Assembly: GCF_000023985.1 (NCBI RefSeq)
Contig: NC_013156.1
Span: 62,001-126,000, forward strand
DNA: 64,000 bases
Direction of reading: 5' to 3'
Source of the DNA: Methanocaldococcus fervens AG86
Lineage (GTDB): Archaea > AGJL01 > Methanococci > Methanococcales > Methanocaldococcaceae
Part shown: piece after piece, positions 36,844 through 44,683 of the stretch
Layout of the letters: the number at the start of each line of letters is the position of its first letter
How positions within the stretch are numbered: the stretch's first letter is position 1
Notes under the pieces: generated by a model
What the model was told of the DNA's origin: nothing
Database searches by the model: none
What the model saw: the letters and a program-made list of their open reading frames with translations, nothing else
Position numbers and translations under genes: made by a program

Positions 36844-37452
36844 TATTCTAAACTTAACCCTCTCCTCTCCAGCATGTAAATGTTTTTCCAATATAGCCAA
36901 CCTATCTCCATTAAGCTTTTCTAATCTTACTATACATTTACTCCAATATTCCAACAATCTCCCTCCAGAGGCCTCAAATCCATTAACTGTTTCCCTAACC
37001 TGATTAGTTATTAAAACAGCTAAATTGTAGGTTTTAGCCAACTTTAATAAGGTCTTTACTTGGTTGCCGAGCATTTTATTGAGCATGATGTTTTTACTTG
37101 CCTCATCACTCAACTCCAACCTATACAAAGATGTTATGTTATCAACAACTATTAAACTTGCGTTATTGGCGATTAATGGAATCTCCTTTTGTATTATCTT
37201 ATCTTGCTCATAAAAATCAAAAACGTTGTATATTATCATATTTTCCAATATTTTTTGGTAGTTATCCGGGGCTATTTGCTTAATCCTCTCTATTGAAAGC
37301 CCTCCCTCAGTATCCATGTAAATTACTTTTCCAAAATTAACAGCATTTATGGAGTTTATAATACATACATTTGTTTTTCCAACTCCTGGAGGACCGTAAA
37401 TCTGAGTTATTATTCCTTTTTCAGCATTTCCTAATAAAATTTCCTTTAGCAT
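36814..37452 (-). CDS. radB: DNA repair and recombination protein RadB
   Basis: A 212-residue RecA-fold core without the N-terminal HhH domain of RadA. Walker A is YGPPGVGKTNV near residue 20, Walker B is SLIVVDNITSLYR near residue 99, then QVKTLLKLAKTYNLAVLITNQVRE and GGRLLEYWSKCIVRLEK. RadB modulates RadA and Holliday junction resolution in euryarchaea. The last 9 residues are duplicated just downstream (see the repeat). It follows frhD by 10 nt. Confidence 0.93.
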   Translation of the reverse strand: MLKEILLGNAEKGIITQIYGPPGVGKTNVCIINSINAVNFGKVIYMDTEGGLSIERIKQIAPDNYQKILENMIIYNVFDFYEQDKIIQKEIPLIANNASLIVVDNITSLYRLELSDEASKNIMLNKMLGNQVKTLLKLAKTYNLAVLITNQVRETVNGFEASGGRLLEYWSKCIVRLEKLNGDRLAILEKHLHAGEERVKFRIVERGIEIID

Positions 37453-37462
37453 ATAATACCCC

Positions 37463-37930
37463 TTACTTTTTTATCTCCTCTAAAATCATCCCTATTGCCT
37501 TATCTACAGCTTTAGCAACTTCTTCAGATAACCCTGGCTTTATATCAGGCATTGTAAATTCCTTTCCTTGACAGCCGATAACTACAACCTCTATTCCATT
37601 ATCATGCAAATCCTTTAAAAATGGAGCCAATGGAACATTGTGGGCATCAAATGAATATTTTTTGATATTTGGAAGTTCATCAACATCTATTCTCTTTATT
37701 GTTCCAGGCTCTAAACCAAAATCAATGGCATCCACAACTATAACCTTTTTTATATCTTCATCAACCAATGTCATCAAATAATAAGCTCCACTTGCTCCTG
37801 CATCTATAACTTCAACGTTATCTGGCAGTTCCATCTTCTCCAATCTGCTTATAACCTCACATCCAAATCCATCATCTCCAAACAATAAATTTCCACAACC
37901 CACAATCAATATATCTTTCTTTTTTTTCAT
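37463..37930 (-). CDS. frhD: Hydrogenase maturation endopeptidase (FrhD type)
   Basis: A 155-residue HycI/HoxM-type protease: ILIVGCGNLLFGDDGFGCEVI (metal-binding Asp), VIDAGASGAYYL, VVVDAIDFGLEPG and SFDAHNVPLAPFL (metal-binding His). It removes the C-terminal extension of a NiFe hydrogenase large subunit after nickel insertion, here presumably F420-reducing hydrogenase. The substrate assignment rests on its resemblance to FrhD. It lies between pyrF and radB with gaps of 1 and 10 nt. Confidence 0.85.
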   Translation of the reverse strand: MKKKKDILIVGCGNLLFGDDGFGCEVISRLEKMELPDNVEVIDAGASGAYYLMTLVDEDIKKVIVVDAIDFGLEPGTIKRIDVDELPNIKKYSFDAHNVPLAPFLKDLHDNGIEVVVIGCQGKEFTMPDIKPGLSEEVAKAVDKAIGMILEEIKK

Positions 37931-37931
37931 C

Positions 37932-38576
37932 TTATCCCTTATTTAACATTTCTTTATACTTTTTGGCAGCTTCCTTAGGATTTTCTGATAGGTATATTGC
38001 CCTTCCAACAATTACATAATCATTTTCATCCAAAATATTTATAATATCCTCAACTTTTCCTCCCTGAGCTCCAACTCCTGGAGTTATTACAGGTAGTTTT
38101 GCAATTTCTTTAATCTCTTTAAGCCTCTCAGGTCTTGTTGATGGAGCTACAATAGCATCAACTTTAAGCTTTTTAGCCATTTCAGCTAATTTATCAGCTA
38201 TTGGTTGCATAAATTGAACAGCTCCAGGATGGCTCATTTCAGTAACCATTATTACTTTTTTGTTTAGCTCTTTGGCAACATCTTGAACTGCCTTAACTGA
38301 ATCTTCTCCAACAAAGCCATGAACTATTATTCCATCAGCATATTTTAGAGTTATCTTTGCTATTTTTTCATTTGTTGCTGGAATATCAGCCACTTTAAAA
38401 TCACAAATAACTTCTTTATTACAGAGTTTTTTTATTTCTTCCACTATCTTTAATCCTGCAGATAAAACTAAAGGATATCCAACTTTTATGGCATCAACGT
38501 AATCTTTAACATCTTCAACTATCTTTAAAGCTTCATCTCTATCTAAAACATCGAGGGCGAGCATTAACTTTGGCAT
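37932..38576 (-). CDS. pyrF: Orotidine 5'-phosphate decarboxylase
   Basis: A 214-residue TIM barrel with the catalytic quartet region CDFKVADIPATNEKIA near residue 67 (Asp-Lys-Asp), LALDVLDRDEA at the N-terminus, and GVGAQGGKVEDII and GRAIYLSENP at the C-terminal end for phosphate binding. It makes UMP from OMP. The start at 38576 follows GGGAGATAAA. It leads a three-gene strand with frhD and radB. Confidence 0.94.
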   Translation of the reverse strand: MPKLMLALDVLDRDEALKIVEDVKDYVDAIKVGYPLVLSAGLKIVEEIKKLCNKEVICDFKVADIPATNEKIAKITLKYADGIIVHGFVGEDSVKAVQDVAKELNKKVIMVTEMSHPGAVQFMQPIADKLAEMAKKLKVDAIVAPSTRPERLKEIKEIAKLPVITPGVGAQGGKVEDIINILDENDYVIVGRAIYLSENPKEAAKKYKEMLNKG

Positions 38577-38696
38577 TTTATCTCCCAATTTTTATGTTAT
38601 AGAGCACTATTACTTTGATAAAATTTATATAAAAAAGTTATATCAAAATAACCATAATGGATTTTAAATTTTCTTTAACTTTTCGAGGTGAGGATT

Positions 38697-39131
38697 TTGA
38701 TAAAGAAAATTGAACTTTTAAAGAAAATAAGAGAATTTCTTATCTTAAATTTAGAAATAAAAAAACTTATGCAAGATTTAAATGTAGATGATGATATATA
38801 TGAAGCTTATGAAGAAGTAACAAAAATCGTTAGAGAACCGAATATAAAACTCTATAGGAAATATTACGATGCAATAAAGGAAATATTTTATGAAGAATAT
38901 GGTAAGAAAAGAAAAGATATTCCATGGTATCCAAAAATTGATTATGAAAAATGCAAAAATTGTAAAAAATGTGTTTCTTTTTGCCTAAGAGGAGTTTATG
39001 ATGTAGAAAATGAAAAAGTTGTTGTTAAATATCCTTACAGCTGTATAGTTAATTGCAATGCCTGCTCCATAATGTGCTGTGAAAATAATGCCATAATATT
39101 CCCAGATGAAAAAATACCGCGTGTAAAATAA
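38697..39131 (+). CDS. Two-cluster ferredoxin-like protein
   Basis: A 144-residue protein: an 80-residue helical N-terminal region, then two 4Fe-4S motifs, CKNCKKCVSFC near residue 85 and CIVNCNACSIMC near residue 115, in the ferredoxin-like order. The start is probably TTG at 38697, because GAGGTGA ends 5 nt before it; a GTG at 38688 would sit inside the ribosome site. An electron carrier or a partial polyferredoxin is the inference. Confidence 0.82.
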   Translation: MIKKIELLKKIREFLILNLEIKKLMQDLNVDDDIYEAYEEVTKIVREPNIKLYRKYYDAIKEIFYEEYGKKRKDIPWYPKIDYEKCKNCKKCVSFCLRGVYDVENEKVVVKYPYSCIVNCNACSIMCCENNAIIFPDEKIPRVK

Positions 39132-39172
39132 TATGTTAACTTTTTAACTTAATTTATTTTGTTGCAACATTT

Positions 39173-39335
39173 GTTTCCATACCGAGACGGCCTTATTTTA
39201 ACTAAAAGAAGTTAATAAGTTATTTGGTGGAATTCTAACAGAGTTGTTTCCATACCGTTCCGGTCTGATTTTAACAAAGGAGAAAATGATAGAGCTCCTA
39301 AAAAAGTTTCCATACCGAATCGGTCTTATTTTAGC
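39173..39335 (-). CRISPR. Mini-CRISPR with three diverged repeats
   Basis: Three 30-nt repeats at 39173-39202, 39246-39275 and 39306-39335 separated by a 43-nt and a 30-nt spacer. On the minus strand each reads like the Methanocaldococcus repeat: a TTAAAATCAGACCG-type 5' half and a CGGTATGGAAAC 3' half. The three vary mainly in the loop between ACCG (GCCG in one) and CGGT, where the bases are GAA, TCT and ATT, so the hairpin is kept. No cas genes lie in the window. The AT-rich region at 39336-39780, upstream in this orientation, may be the leader. A 76-codon frame through it (39198-39428) is an artefact of the repeats. Confidence 0.85.
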
Positions 39336-39775
39336 AGGGCAATAATTCGAGACAAGTATATTTTTAGCACTCATAATATTTATGCTTTTCGTTACCTTAT
39401 AAGTCGAAGGGTACTCAACCCTATTCATTTATATACCTTCTTACGCATACAAACTTTACTTTTTAGAACTAAAAAAAGAGTTTTAAAGCTGTCAAATTTT
39501 AAAATACTAATTTTTTATTGTAGAAATTCCAACTTAAAAATAATTAGTTAAAATTTTTTAAAATTCCTTAATTCAAAATCTTTAAAATAAGCTATCCTTT
39601 AAAATTCTTTAAAAATCCTTAAAATAGAAAAATAAGTTATAAAAAATCATTATTTAAAAAATAAAATTTATTCAGCGAGATAAATGTAATTTGAATATTT
39701 AAACCAATAATTACAAAAGTAAAAAATTATTTATCTATGTTTATGTTAAAGTAGTTCCAATATTATAAAAAGTTC
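39336..39775. other. AT-rich region between the CRISPR remnant and nop5
   Basis: About 440 nt with no supportable gene. It probably serves as the leader of the mini-CRISPR (read right to left) and, near 39720-39775, as the nop5 promoter. AAAATTCTTTAAAAATCC-like tracts recur within it but no longer repeat was established. Confidence 0.4.
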
Positions 39776-39787
39776 GGAGGGATTATT

Positions 39788-41035
39788 TTGATTTACGTTA
39801 CTTTAACACCTTATGGAGCTTTTGGAGTTAGAGATAATAAAGAAGTTAATAGCTTTGGTGAGATAGAGTATAAAGAATTATTTAAAGAGGAAGAAATTCC
39901 AGATATAATGTTTAAATTAAAAACTCAGCCAAATAAGATAGCAAGTGAACTAAAAGAGAAATGGGGAGACGAAGTAAAATTAGAAACTCTTAGTAATGAG
40001 CCATTTAATATAGGAGAATTTTTAAGAAGTAATCTATATGAGGTTGGGAAAGAACTGGGATACTTCAAAGATTACGAAGATTTTAGAAAAAAGATGCATT
40101 ATTGGAGCACTGAACTAACAAAGAAAGTTATAAAGAGCTACGCTCAACAAAAGGATAAGATTATCATCCAAGTTGCAGAAGCAATATCTGATTTAGATAA
40201 AACCTTAAACTTACTATCTGAGAGGTTAAGGGAGTGGTATTCCCTTTATTTCCCAGAGTTAGATCACTTGGTTAATAAACATGAAGTCTATGCTAACTTA
40301 GTAACAAACTTAAAAAAGAGAGATAATTTTACAAAAAGCCAGTTAAAAAAGATACTTCCTTCAAAATTAGCTGGAAAAATTGCTGAAGCAGCAAAAAATT
40401 CCATGGGTGGAGAATTGGAAGATTATGATTTAAATGCTATTGTTAAATTTGCTGAAGAAATAAACCACCTATATGAAAAGAGGAAAGAGCTATATGGCTA
40501 TTTAGAAAAATTGATGAATGAAGAAGCTCCAAATATTACAAAACTTGCTGGTGTGTCTTTAGGGGCTAAGTTAATTGGCTTAGCTGGAGGGTTGGAAAAA
40601 TTATCCAAGATGCCAGCCTCAACAATACAAGTTTTAGGGGCTGAGAAGGCTTTATTTGCACATTTAAGAACTGGAGCTGAGCCACCAAAACATGGTATAA
40701 TCTATAATCATCCTTTAATCCAAGGCTCTCCATACTGGCAGAGGGGTAAGATAGCAAGGGCTTTAGCTTGTAAGTTGGCCATAGCTGCGAGGGCAGATTA
40801 TGCTGGAGATTACATAGCAGATGAGCTTTTAGAAAAGTTAAATAAGAGAGTTGAGGAGATTAGAAGGAAGTATCAAAAACCTCCAAAGAAAAAGAAGAAA
40901 GCAAAACCCGAAAAAAAGAAAAAAGAAAAGAAAAAAGACAAAAAAGAAAAACCTAAGAAAAAGAAAGATAAGAAAAAGGATAAAAAAGGAAAAATGAAAA
41001 GAAAAGTCATAGGGAAAACAAAGAGTAGGGACTAA
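39788..41035 (+). CDS. nop5: Nop5 (Nop56/58) core protein of box C/D sRNPs
   Basis: A 415-residue protein. N-terminal domain with SFGEIEYKELF, a long coiled coil (residues about 110-250), the Nop domain signature GGLEKLSKMPASTIQVLGAEKALFAHLRTG near residue 270, and a very Lys-rich C-terminal tail of about 60 residues. Nop5 ties fibrillarin and L7Ae to guide RNAs for 2'-O-methylation; fibrillarin is not in the window. The start is TTG at 39788 after GGAGGGATTAT, and the next in-frame Met is about 38 residues on. Confidence 0.95.
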   Translation: MIYVTLTPYGAFGVRDNKEVNSFGEIEYKELFKEEEIPDIMFKLKTQPNKIASELKEKWGDEVKLETLSNEPFNIGEFLRSNLYEVGKELGYFKDYEDFRKKMHYWSTELTKKVIKSYAQQKDKIIIQVAEAISDLDKTLNLLSERLREWYSLYFPELDHLVNKHEVYANLVTNLKKRDNFTKSQLKKILPSKLAGKIAEAAKNSMGGELEDYDLNAIVKFAEEINHLYEKRKELYGYLEKLMNEEAPNITKLAGVSLGAKLIGLAGGLEKLSKMPASTIQVLGAEKALFAHLRTGAEPPKHGIIYNHPLIQGSPYWQRGKIARALACKLAIAARADYAGDYIADELLEKLNKRVEEIRRKYQKPPKKKKKAKPEKKKKEKKKDKKEKPKKKKDKKKDKKGKMKRKVIGKTKSRD

Positions 41036-41197
41036 CTACCCCTATTTATTTTAATTTTACATCTATAATTTTAAGTATTTTGTTATTTACATCTATGAAA
41101 CTTCCGTCAAATAATTTTTTATGAAAAAGTTTAAATATTGGGTACCATATAATAAAAAATAAGGATAAAATATAATAAAAATTAAGGGGGGAGGGGT

Positions 41198-41686
41198 ATG
41201 ATACCATTAGTTCCAACATCAAAGACAGAAGTAGACAAATTAGAGCACATATTGGTGTTAGGGACCTTATTCAGACCAGAGATTTTAGAGTTGATAAAAG
41301 ACCCTACAGAGAAAGTTACATGGGTTGATTCATTAGCTATAGCTGCAGGATCTTTAGCAAGGGAAAAAGCTGGTTATACAATAAGAGAAATTGCAGATGA
41401 GTTAGGAAGAACTGAGCAAACAATTAGAAAGCACTTAAAAGGAGAAACCAAAGCTGGAAAACTTGTCATGGAAACCTATGAGATGATAAAAAGAGGAGAA
41501 TTAAATATTGAAGAAGTAGAGAAATTCTTAGAAGCTGCTATTAGAAAAGAAGAGCTCGAAAAATTAGAAGATGTTAAGAAATTAGAAGAAGAGATTGAAA
41601 AACTCAAGAAAGAAAATGAAGAATTAGCTAACAAATTAGAAAAAGTTAAAGAGAAGTTAAAAGAAGTATTAAGTGAGTTAGAATAA
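41198..41686 (+). CDS. Helix-turn-helix protein with C-terminal coiled coil
   Basis: A 162-residue protein. Residues about 65-90 hold a helix-turn-helix, YTIREIADELGRTEQTIRKHL, followed by GETKAGKLVMETY. The last 55 residues are an uninterrupted Leu/Glu/Lys coiled coil. An N-terminal domain (PTSKTEVDKLEHILVLGTLF) precedes. It looks like a dimeric DNA-binding regulator of an archaeal family. The ATG follows a very strong GGGGGGAGGGGT site, suggesting high expression. Confidence 0.8.
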   Translation: MIPLVPTSKTEVDKLEHILVLGTLFRPEILELIKDPTEKVTWVDSLAIAAGSLAREKAGYTIREIADELGRTEQTIRKHLKGETKAGKLVMETYEMIKRGELNIEEVEKFLEAAIRKEELEKLEDVKKLEEEIEKLKKENEELANKLEKVKEKLKEVLSELE

Positions 41687-41749
41687 GATTTTCTATTTTA
41701 TTTTTTGAAAAATTATATATTTTGTTATTTTGTTTTTTAGGTGGTTATT

Positions 41750-42043
41750 ATGAGGAAAGTTGTTGCTGAGGTCTCCATAATCCCCATGGGTAAAGGAGCG
41801 AGCGTTTCAAGATATGTTAAAAAAGCCATTGAAGTTTTTAATAAATATGAGTTAAAGGTTGAACCGAATGCTATGGGAACCGTATTGGAAGGAGATTTGG
41901 ATGAGATTTTAAAAGCTTTTAAAGAGGCACATTCAACAGTTTTGAACGATGTTGATAGAGTTGTTAGCACTTTAAAAATTGATGAAAGAAAAGATAAAGA
42001 GAATACAATTGAGAGAAAGTTAAAGGCAATTGGAGAGCTATAA
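41750..42043 (+). CDS. MTH1187/YkoF-type thiamine-binding protein
   Basis: A 97-residue ferredoxin-fold protein of the DUF77 family, MRKVVAEVSIIPMGKGASVS then YELKVEPNAMGTVLEGDLDEIL and LNDVDRVVSTLKID. Relatives bind thiamine or act in thiamine salvage. Start at 41750 follows AGGTGGTTATT. It is 14 nt before the carbamoyltransferase gene, so they are probably one unit. Confidence 0.85.
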   Translation: MRKVVAEVSIIPMGKGASVSRYVKKAIEVFNKYELKVEPNAMGTVLEGDLDEILKAFKEAHSTVLNDVDRVVSTLKIDERKDKENTIERKLKAIGEL

Positions 42044-42057
42044 ATTTTGGTGTTCCT

Positions 42058-43593
42058 ATGATTCTCGGAATTTGCGATGGACATAATGCAAGCTCTTCCC
42101 TAATAACTAAGGATGAGATTTTATTTGCAATGAGTGAAGAGAGATTTACAAGGAAGAAAAATCAGAGAGGATTTCCAGAGAACTCTATAAATTATATTTT
42201 AAATAAAGTTAAATCTGATGAAATTGATTATGTTTCTATTGGCGGAGTTTTTAGAAGAGGAGAGAGGATAAAAAAATTAAAAAACTTTCAAAACAAAATA
42301 AATAAGAAATTTATCTATTTTTACCACCACTTAGCACATTCTTATTTATTTAAGCTTTCTGACTTTAAAGAGGCGTTAGTTATTTCAATAGATGGGGGAG
42401 GAGATGGGCTATCTTTTTTAGCATCAATAGCAAATAAAAATAACTTAGAAGTTGTAGCTCAAAGTGATTTAATAGATTCTGTTGGAGATTTCTATGCATC
42501 TATAACCGAGCTTTTAGGATTTAAACCTATGGAGGATGAAGGAAAAGTTATGTCATTATCTTCATATGAAGGAAAAGACGATATAGAGTTAACAACAATA
42601 GATTATATAAGCGAATTAAAATCATTTAGGAAGTATTTGGGAGTTATAGGCTATGAAGCTACAAAGGCATTAAAAAAACTTATAACTATGGATAAAAATC
42701 AATTATCTTTTGAGGATAAAGTTAGAATATCAAAATTTGCCCAAAGAACTTTAGAAAATATTGTTTTAAAGGCTATTGACGATTTATCTAACGAATACAA
42801 TATAAAAAACATCGTATTTGTTGGAGGGGTTGCTCAAAACGTTAAATTAAATTCAAAAATAGCTGAAAGATATAATCTGTTTGTTCCACCTTTTATGGGA
42901 GATGAAGGGCTGTGTTTAGGGGCAAGCTTAGCTGATAAAAGGATAAGTAGGATAAGTATAAATAACACATACTTTGGCTATGGGATAGAAAATAAAAAAG
43001 CTGAAAAAATTTTAGAAGAATTAAAAAATAAATTAAGCGGTTATAAGATAGATTTTGTTGAAGAAAGAGACGTTCCTGAAGTTGTAGGAAATTTAATTTT
43101 AGAAAATAAGGTTGTTTGTTTAGCAAGGGGAAAAATGGAATTCGGACCAAGAGCTTTAGGGAATAGGAGTATTATAGCACTACCAACAAAAGAGAATAAA
43201 GAAAAAATTAATAAAAAATTAAAAAGAAGTTGGTTTATGCCATTTGCTCCAACAATACTTTATGAATATGTAGATGATTACCTAATAAATCCAAGATACT
43301 CTCCATTTATGACTCAAATATTTAAAGTTAGAGAGGATAAGATAAAAGAAATTGAAGGAGTAGTTCATGTGGATAAAACTACAAGACCTCAAACATTAAA
43401 AAAAGAATCAAACAAAACCTATTATGAGATAATAAAGTATATTTATGACTGCATAGGGATTCCAGTAATCTTAAATACATCATTTAATTTACATGGTGAG
43501 CCGATAGTTTGCAGTGAGGAAGATGCAATAAAAAGCTTTTTAAAAGCAGATTTTGATGCTTTATTGTTGGGGAATTATTTAATATCTAAGTAA
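42058..43593 (+). CDS. NodU/CmcH-family carbamoyltransferase
   Basis: A 511-residue protein. N-terminal ASKHA-type domain with ILGICDGHNASSSLI at the start, HHLAHSYLF near residue 87 (metal-binding His), SIDGGGDGLSF near residue 112 and a C-terminal domain with MEFGPRALGNRSI near residue 360 and NTSFNLHGEP near residue 470. The family transfers carbamoyl groups from carbamoyl phosphate onto hydroxyls of sugars or antibiotics. The acceptor here is unknown; a glycan or cofactor is possible. Confidence 0.88.
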   Translation: MILGICDGHNASSSLITKDEILFAMSEERFTRKKNQRGFPENSINYILNKVKSDEIDYVSIGGVFRRGERIKKLKNFQNKINKKFIYFYHHLAHSYLFKLSDFKEALVISIDGGGDGLSFLASIANKNNLEVVAQSDLIDSVGDFYASITELLGFKPMEDEGKVMSLSSYEGKDDIELTTIDYISELKSFRKYLGVIGYEATKALKKLITMDKNQLSFEDKVRISKFAQRTLENIVLKAIDDLSNEYNIKNIVFVGGVAQNVKLNSKIAERYNLFVPPFMGDEGLCLGASLADKRISRISINNTYFGYGIENKKAEKILEELKNKLSGYKIDFVEERDVPEVVGNLILENKVVCLARGKMEFGPRALGNRSIIALPTKENKEKINKKLKRSWFMPFAPTILYEYVDDYLINPRYSPFMTQIFKVREDKIKEIEGVVHVDKTTRPQTLKKESNKTYYEIIKYIYDCIGIPVILNTSFNLHGEPIVCSEEDAIKSFLKADFDALLLGNYLISK

Positions 43594-43603
43594 AGCCCTA
43601 TGC

Positions 43604-44137
43604 TTATCTAATCTCCAAAGTTAAATAATCAAAATATTTTTCCGTCCAATCTACAATCCCTTTTCTCTCTTTTTTATTTTTTATAGCTTCAATAATTTCA
43701 CTAACTATATCTTCTACATCCCTACCTGTTGTATCTATTTCATAAATCTTACCCTTACTTTCACATAGACAGACGTCTAAAATCTCAGCTTGAATATTCT
43801 CTAAAACCTTTTTTGGCTTATAACCTCTTTTCTCCAATCTTTCTTTAATAATCTCTGGATTGCATCTGAGCACGATGGTGTAATCAGGGTTTAAAAGATG
43901 GGAGACATGGCCATCCAATATAATAACTTTTTCCTTCTCTTCAATTTCTTTAATAAAATTTTCTAATTTCTCAAAATCAATGACATAAGAGTCCATTTCT
44001 TCATCTTTCTCAGTGTATAGCTTATGTTTTTTAACGGCCTCAGTTATATCAATAACCTTTATTCCAAATTTATTCCCTAAAACTTTTGACACTGTAGTTT
44101 TTCCAACTCCTGGGGTTCCAGTTATAGCAATCCTCAT
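43604..44137 (-). CDS. AK6/Fap7-type nucleotide kinase
   Basis: A 177-residue P-loop kinase with GTPGVGKTTVSKVLG at residues 7-21, DYTIVLRCNPEIIKERLEKRGY near residue 107 and a C-terminal YEIDTTGRDVEDIV. It is the archaeal adenylate kinase-like family, COG1936, related to Fap7, which helps ribosomal small subunit maturation. The start at 44137 lies after GGTTGA. It is 22 nt after the second SepF-like gene. Confidence 0.86.
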   Translation of the reverse strand: MRIAITGTPGVGKTTVSKVLGNKFGIKVIDITEAVKKHKLYTEKDEEMDSYVIDFEKLENFIKEIEEKEKVIILDGHVSHLLNPDYTIVLRCNPEIIKERLEKRGYKPKKVLENIQAEILDVCLCESKGKIYEIDTTGRDVEDIVSEIIEAIKNKKERKGIVDWTEKYFDYLTLEIR

Positions 44138-44159
44138 TCAACCACCAAAAAAGTAAAAA

Positions 44160-44624
44160 TTAAACATTCTCAACGTCATCGGTAATGTTTGATACATATT
44201 TATCTAATACTACATCGTCCCTGTAAGCCAATAAAACATTTTCTGCTACAAAACCTAATTTGTAGTTTAAAACGTTCATATAATCCTTAAATTCGTTAAG
44301 CTCTTTTATAATAGATTCAAAAGGCACTTCTTCAAGATTTACAATTATAGCATCATACTCTGGGATGTTGTCTTTTATATTCTCAAAGTCCAAAGGATGC
44401 TTAATCCTAACAACGTATAATTTTGGCAGAATCTTTTCTACTTTAACTACAACTTCTTCTTTTTCTTCTCTGGATTCTACGTCTGTTTCTGTTTCAGATT
44501 CATTTTCCAAGATGTATGCTGTTTTTTCCTCTCCAATAACAATATATTCGTCATCAGGAACTTCTACAGGTGTTGGCAAGTCTTTGTTTCCTCTAATCTT
44601 CTTAATAATTTTCTTTATAACCAT
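44160..44624 (-). CDS. Second SepF-like (DUF552) protein
   Basis: A 154-residue protein: basic N-terminus (VIKKIIKKIRGNK), an acidic linker, then VEKILPKLYVVRIKHPLDFENI, DAIIVNLEEVPFESII, LGFVAENVLLAYRDDVV and a short tail. The layout of a charged anchor helix, linker and globular domain with VIVNL-like strands resembles SepF and the copy at 5.9 kb, but identity is low, so this may be a paralogue with another partner. Start at 44624 follows GGGGGGAGTT. It precedes glmS on the other side of an AT-rich 60-nt gap. Confidence 0.5.
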   Translation of the reverse strand: MVIKKIIKKIRGNKDLPTPVEVPDDEYIVIGEEKTAYILENESETETDVESREEKEEVVVKVEKILPKLYVVRIKHPLDFENIKDNIPEYDAIIVNLEEVPFESIIKELNEFKDYMNVLNYKLGFVAENVLLAYRDDVVLDKYVSNITDDVENV

Positions 44625-44683
44625 AACTCCCCCCTCATCCAATTTTGAAATGTTATTTTATATTTTATTATTTAAGCTTAACT

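Noticed and set aside
39198-39428. 76-codon minus-strand frame
   Set aside because: It runs through CRISPR repeats and spacers, and its repeated KIRPxRYGN pattern is simply the translated repeat.
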